Under the pieces are notes generated by a model. The model ran no database searches. It had not been told where the DNA came from and saw only the letters and a program-made list of their open reading frames with translations. A DNA stretch of 64,000 bases, taken from the NCBI GenBank assembly GCA_030530775.1, contig JAUMUG010000004.1:188990-252989 (forward strand), given 5' to 3'. This stretch comes from Lautropia sp. Lineage in GTDB: Bacteria; Pseudomonadota; Gammaproteobacteria; Burkholderiales; Burkholderiaceae_E. The position numbers were made by a program, and so were the translations under genes. Shown in pieces: positions 60,079 to 64,000 of this stretch; position 1 is the stretch's first letter; each line of letters starts with the position of its first letter.

Positions 60079-61518
60079 ATGTCAACGGTTTCACCATCCC
60101 GCTTCGTGCCCTATGGCTTCGCCCGCGCCCATCAGGTGCTCGTGTCTGCACTCAGTGGCGATGCCATGGAGATCTGGGTCAGTGACGATACTTCGCCGGT
60201 GGCGCTGGTCGAGCTGTCGCGCAGCCTGCCGTACCGGCTGGTGCCGGTACGCAAACCGGCCGATGAGCTGACGGCCGCCATTTCCAGTGCCTATTCGCAG
60301 CGTGAAGGTTCGGCGGCGGCCGTGGTCGACGAAGTGGGGGGCGACATCGATCTGTCGCGGCTGTTGCAGGATCTGCCCAAGGTCGAGGATCTGCTCGAAT
60401 CCGAAGACGATGCGCCGATCATCCGGATGATCAACGCGTTGCTGACCCAGGCCGCGCGCGACAATGCTTCCGATATCCACATCGAACCCTTCGAGACCTA
60501 CTCGATGGTGCGTTTCCGCGTCGATGGTTCGCTGCGCGACGTGGTCCGGCCCAGAAGGGAATTGCACGCCGCATTGGTGTCGCGGATCAAGATCATGGCC
60601 AGCCTCGACATCGCCGAAAAACGGCTGCCGCAGGATGGTCGGATCACGCTGCGTATCGGTGGTCGGCCGATGGACGTGCGAGTGTCGACTTTGCCCACCG
60701 GCCACGGCGAGCGTGCCGTGCTGCGTCTGCTCGACAAGGAGACAGGGCGGCTCGATTTGGCCAAACTCGGCATGAGCCCGCCGCTACTCAAACGCTTCGA
60801 CGATCTGATAGCCCAGCCGCACGGTATCGTTTTGGTGACCGGACCGACCGGTTCGGGCAAGACCACCACGCTCTACGCGGCGCTCTCACGGCTGGATGCC
60901 AAGACCACCAACATCCTGACGGTGGAAGACCCGATCGAATACGATCTGGACGGCGTCAGCCAGACCCAGGTCAACGCCCGCATCGACATGACCTTTGCCA
61001 AGGCGCTGCGTTCGATCCTGCGTCAGGACCCGGACGTGGTGATGATCGGCGAGATCCGCGACGTGGAAACCGCGCAGATCGCGGTGCAGGCATCGCTGAC
61101 CGGTCACTTGGTTCTGGCCACACTGCACACCAATGATTCGATTTCGGCGGTGACCCGGCTGATGGACATGGGGATCGAACCCTTCCTGTTGTCCTCGAGC
61201 CTGATCGGTATCATGGCCCAGCGTCTGGTGCGCAAACTGTGCCCCAGCTGCCGTGAAGAAGACCCGGTCACAGGCGCCTGGCGTGCGGTCGGTTGTCTGG
61301 CCTGCAACCGCACCGGCTTCCAGGGGCGTACCGGCATCTACGAAATCGTCACGGTCGAGGACGAGCTGCGCGCGCTGATCCACCGTAGCGCCGGCGAGGG
61401 CGAGATGCGTGCCGTGGCGCGGGCCAATGGCTTCCGCACCATGCGCGAGGACGGCCAGCGCTGGATCGATGCAGGGGTCACGTCACCGGATGAGGTGATG
61501 CGGGCCACACGGGACTGA
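60079..61518 (+). CDS. gspE: Type II secretion ATPase GspE
   Basis: 479 residues. Walker A GPTGSGKT (255-262), Asp box, Walker B region DPDVVMIGEIRD (317-328), the His box (ATLHTNDS) and the tetracysteine zinc site Cys388-x2-Cys391 and Cys406-x2-Cys409. The N-terminal N1E part is shorter than in Klebsiella. It powers pseudopilus assembly at the inner membrane with GspL and GspF. Confidence 0.96.
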   Translation: MSTVSPSRFVPYGFARAHQVLVSALSGDAMEIWVSDDTSPVALVELSRSLPYRLVPVRKPADELTAAISSAYSQREGSAAAVVDEVGGDIDLSRLLQDLPKVEDLLESEDDAPIIRMINALLTQAARDNASDIHIEPFETYSMVRFRVDGSLRDVVRPRRELHAALVSRIKIMASLDIAEKRLPQDGRITLRIGGRPMDVRVSTLPTGHGERAVLRLLDKETGRLDLAKLGMSPPLLKRFDDLIAQPHGIVLVTGPTGSGKTTTLYAALSRLDAKTTNILTVEDPIEYDLDGVSQTQVNARIDMTFAKALRSILRQDPDVVMIGEIRDVETAQIAVQASLTGHLVLATLHTNDSISAVTRLMDMGIEPFLLSSSLIGIMAQRLVRKLCPSCREEDPVTGAWRAVGCLACNRTGFQGRTGIYEIVTVEDELRALIHRSAGEGEMRAVARANGFRTMREDGQRWIDAGVTSPDEVMRATRD

Positions 61519-61521
61519 TCC

Positions 61522-62730
61522 ATGCCAGCTTATCGTTTTCAGGCGGCCGACGCCGCCGGTATCATCCATCGCGGCATCATCGATGCCGATTCCAGCCGTC
61601 AGGCACGCACCATCATCCGTGAGCGCGGGCAGACTCCGATCGAAGTGGTGGCGCTGTCGGTCGAGCAAAACGCTGGCCACATCAACCTGGGTGGCCGCCT
61701 GCGCGATGATGACCTGGCATTGTGCACCCGCCAGCTGGCCAGCCTGCTGTCGGCGCGCCTGCCGCTCGAACGGGCGTTGAACGCCGTCGTCGAACAGGCC
61801 GAATCGGCACGCATCCGCGAACGCTTTGCCGCCGTGCGCAGCGATGTGGTCGGCGGCCAGACGCTGACGCAGGCGATGGCCAAGTTCCCACGGGATTTCC
61901 CGGACACCTACCGGGCGCTGATCCATGCCGGTGAACAATCCGGCGACCTGGCCCAGGTGATGTCGCGGCTGGCGGTCTACGTCGAAAACCGTACCGCGCT
62001 GGTCAGCAAGGTGAAGATGGCTTTCACCTATCCGATCATCGTTGCCGTGGTCGCCATCCTCGTCATCATCGCGCTGTTGACCTACGTGGTGCCGCAGGTG
62101 GTCAACGTCTTCAATCAGACCCGCCAGAACCTGCCGACGCTGACGCTGGTGCTGATCCAGCTGTCGGCCTTCATCCGCCATTGGGGCTGGCTGGTGCTGA
62201 TCGGTCTGGGCGGTGCTTTTGCCGCCTTCCGCTACAGTCTGCGCGCGCCGACGGCGCGCATGTCCTTCCATTCCGTGCTGCTCAAGACACCGCTGTTCGG
62301 CCGGCTGATCCGGGGCATCAACGCGGCCCGCTTTGCGTCCACGCTGGCCATTCTGACGTCCAGCGGCGTGCCGCTGATCAAGGCGTTGGAGGCCGGTGCC
62401 AACACCCTCAACAACGAGGCGATGAAGGCCGAAGTGCTCGAAGCCCTGTCTCGTGTGCGCGAAGGCGCACCGCTGGCGCGGGCGTTGGGTGTCGGTCGCA
62501 CCTTTCCTCCGTTGTTGATCCACATGATCGCCAGCGGCGAAGCCACCGGCGAGCTGCCGCAGATGCTGGAACGCGCCGCCGAGACGCTCTCGCAGGAAGT
62601 CGAGCGCAAGACGCTGACCATGACCACGCTGCTGGAGCCGATCCTGATCCTGTTCACTGGCGGCATCGTGTTGATGATCGTGCTGGCCGTGCTACTGCCC
62701 ATCATCGAAATCAATCAGTTGGTGCGCTGA
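61522..62730 (+). CDS. gspF: Type II secretion inner-membrane protein GspF
   Basis: 402 residues; two homologous T2SSF cytoplasmic domains with three membrane helices (about 168-190, 215-240, 372-395). Signature FHSVLLKTPLFGRLIRGIN and ARFASTLAILTSSGVPLIKALEAG. The start follows the gspE stop by three bases. Last gene of the gsp operon; gspO (prepilin peptidase) is absent from the window. Confidence 0.95.
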   Translation: MPAYRFQAADAAGIIHRGIIDADSSRQARTIIRERGQTPIEVVALSVEQNAGHINLGGRLRDDDLALCTRQLASLLSARLPLERALNAVVEQAESARIRERFAAVRSDVVGGQTLTQAMAKFPRDFPDTYRALIHAGEQSGDLAQVMSRLAVYVENRTALVSKVKMAFTYPIIVAVVAILVIIALLTYVVPQVVNVFNQTRQNLPTLTLVLIQLSAFIRHWGWLVLIGLGGAFAAFRYSLRAPTARMSFHSVLLKTPLFGRLIRGINAARFASTLAILTSSGVPLIKALEAGANTLNNEAMKAEVLEALSRVREGAPLARALGVGRTFPPLLIHMIASGEATGELPQMLERAAETLSQEVERKTLTMTTLLEPILILFTGGIVLMIVLAVLLPIIEINQLVR

Positions 62731-62959
62731 GCGGCTTGCTGCCCGGCATCTCGTCGCGCCATTGGAGGCGGGTTTCGACGCGTCAAGCTTGCTTTTCGTT
62801 GCATTGTCGAGACTGCGTGGGGCTTGATCCATGGCTGCATAGCCCCCATGATGGAAAGAGGCGCCACGAAGCACGGTGCCCCGAAGGCTGGCCGTTGGAT
62901 GGCGCCCTGCCTTCAGGGCAGCAGCCTGCTCGGTCATCGATTATTTCGGGAGGAAAGCC

Positions 62960-63286
62960 ATGTTCTGGTTGATGCGGATTCGCCGCCTGTTTCGTGCCAC
63001 CGGCCGTGAGGCCGTGATGCTCTGGTATGCGCTGCGCAATCCGGCCACACCGTTGGGCATCAAGGCTGCCATCGTTGCCATGGCCGTCTACCTGTTTTCG
63101 CCACTCGATATCGTGCCGGACTTCGCCGTCCTGCTCGGCCTGGTCGATGACCTTGCCGTGCTGATGATCGGTATTCCCTTCCTGGTCAAGCGCCTGCCGA
63201 CCGAGGTGCAGATCGACGCGGCCGACCGTGCCGACCGTTCTTGGCTGGGTGGCTGGCTGCGCCGCCCCGGCAACTCGATGCACTGA
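62960..63286 (+). CDS. DUF1232 (YkvA-like) membrane protein
   Basis: 108 residues. The DUF1232 core is AVYLFSPLDIVPDFAVLLGLVDDLAVLMIG, with SPLDIVPDF as the family hallmark. Two hydrophobic stretches suggest membrane anchoring. GGGAGGA precedes ATG 62960. A mini-hairpin GCCCTG-CCTT-CAGGGC (62904-62919) lies upstream. The function is unknown. Confidence 0.88.
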   Translation: MFWLMRIRRLFRATGREAVMLWYALRNPATPLGIKAAIVAMAVYLFSPLDIVPDFAVLLGLVDDLAVLMIGIPFLVKRLPTEVQIDAADRADRSWLGGWLRRPGNSMH

Positions 63287-63616
63287 GACCTCGTCGTGAG
63301 TCTTTGGCTGGTCGCGAGAAGACGGCATACCGGCCGGTAAAGGTCACCGCCGATTCACCCTCTGATTGCAGCACCACGAGAGCACCTCGGTGCCGACGCT
63401 GGCTTGCCATGATGCAGCAAGCATGGCGCAGGCTTGGTGTATCGCGCCCGGCGTCAGCGGATGGGCGCTGATCGGCAGATCGCTCGTGGTCGGCTCGGTC
63501 GCTCGTTTTCGTCGCCCTGGGGCCGAGTGGCGGCAGCATGCCATCGAATCCAGACTCGATGGCGCCGTCTGGCCGACGATTGGACAACCACTGAAACCGA
63601 TGGTCGTGGAGACGAT
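63287..63616. other. Intergenic region before tag
   Basis: 330 bases. A perfect 12-base palindrome TACCGGCCGGTA is at 63328-63339. The short open frames present have no ribosome-binding site. No gene supported. Confidence 0.5.
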
Positions 63617-64000
63617 ATGAACACCACCATTCCCGGCCCCGACGGTCGCCCCCGCTGCAGCTGGTGTGCGGCGACCACCGAGTTCTTTCCCTATCACGAC
63701 ACCGAGTGGGGTTTCCCGGTCGCGGATGACCGGCGGCTGTTCGAGAAATTGAGCTTGGAAGCTTTTCAGTCCGGTTTGAGCTGGCGCATCATTCTGGCCA
63801 AACGCGAGGCGTTTCGCGAAGCTTTCTGTCATTTCGATTTCAACCGCATCGCCGAATTCGATGGGCGGGATGTCGAGCGGCTGTTGGCCGATCCCGGCAT
63901 CGTCCGCCATCGCGGCAAGATCGAAGCCGTCATCGACAATGCCCGGCGGGCCAGGGAGCTGGTGGCCGAAGCCGGCTCGCTGGCGGCCTTCATCTGGCGC
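63617..64000 (+). CDS. tag: DNA-3-methyladenine glycosylase I, N-terminal part
   Basis: The first 128 codons, cut by the window end. Tag removes 3-methyladenine from alkylated DNA. By alignment to E. coli Tag, Cys14 (RPRCSW) and His27 (YHDTEWGFP) are two of the zinc ligands, and the helix LSLEAFQSGLSWRIILAKR carries the base-pocket Glu. ADPGIVRHRGKIEAVIDNAR is nearly identical to the family consensus. GGAG five bases before ATG 63617 supports the start. Confidence 0.96.
   Translation, partial: MNTTIPGPDGRPRCSWCAATTEFFPYHDTEWGFPVADDRRLFEKLSLEAFQSGLSWRIILAKREAFREAFCHFDFNRIAEFDGRDVERLLADPGIVRHRGKIEAVIDNARRARELVAEAGSLAAFIWR

Overview
The window is a GC-rich, gene-dense chromosomal stretch of a betaproteobacterium, most likely order Burkholderiales. 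The evidence is: an EarP rhamnosyltransferase gene beside an EF-P gene with arginine at position 32; DUF3579 and DUF3460 genes, known mainly from this order; a divergent metG/apbC pair; and a thyA-folA pair. Pyruvate formate-lyase with its activase, a glycerol facilitator and kinase, and an FNR-like site point to a facultative, fermentative lifestyle. No phage, insertion sequence, CRISPR array or clear pseudogene was seen. A few genes are cut by the window ends or carry unusual insertions.

Layout, left to right. 0-9.6 kb: the 3' end of icd, then pflB and pflA separated by an intrinsic terminator, a VIT-family transporter, gloA, a HAD phosphatase, fur with a nitroreductase, a PCu(A)C copper chaperone with a histidine tail, and a cold-shock gene. 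10-19 kb: clpS-clpA, an unrecognised conserved-looking gene, argD and argF on the minus strand, a DUF3579 gene, and a two-receiver regulator. 19-31 kb: a PIN-domain gene, earP and efp on the minus strand, yaaA, glpK-glpF, glycerate 2-kinase, murB, scpA with a DUF3460 gene, and a BamE-like lipoprotein. 31-44 kb: a SelW-like protein, a SulP transporter with STAS domain, metG, apbC, dcd, rpsO-pnp and a BetT-type choline transporter. 44-50 kb: a degenerate 3-hydroxyacyl-CoA dehydrogenase-like protein carrying a 108-residue histidine block, folB, tRNA-Arg(CCT), a peptide-binding protein, folA and thyA. 50-63 kb: an almost complete type II secretion locus, with gspC on the minus strand and gspG-H-I-J-K-L-M-N-D-E-F on the plus strand; gspO is not in the window. 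The right edge holds a DUF1232 gene and the 5' part of tag.

How the genes work together. PflB/PflA make formate and acetyl-CoA without oxygen. GlpF/GlpK bring in glycerol, and the divergent glycerate 2-kinase feeds glycerate into lower glycolysis. EarP modifies EF-P, which relieves polyproline stalling. This may matter here because several proteins (GspC, the GspD tail, EarP itself) are proline-rich. The gsp genes build a secretion machine to the outer membrane. ThyA, FolA, FolB and Dcd cover folate and thymidylate metabolism.

The most unusual items are the histidine-rich dehydrogenase-like protein, the enlarged EarP and other essential enzymes with low-complexity insertions, the rearranged gsp operon with long predicted prepilin leaders, a 25-nt direct repeat at 53-bp spacing between argD and argF, and a recurring class of long 3' hairpins without a U-tract. 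All identifications were made by reading the sequence; no database search was run.
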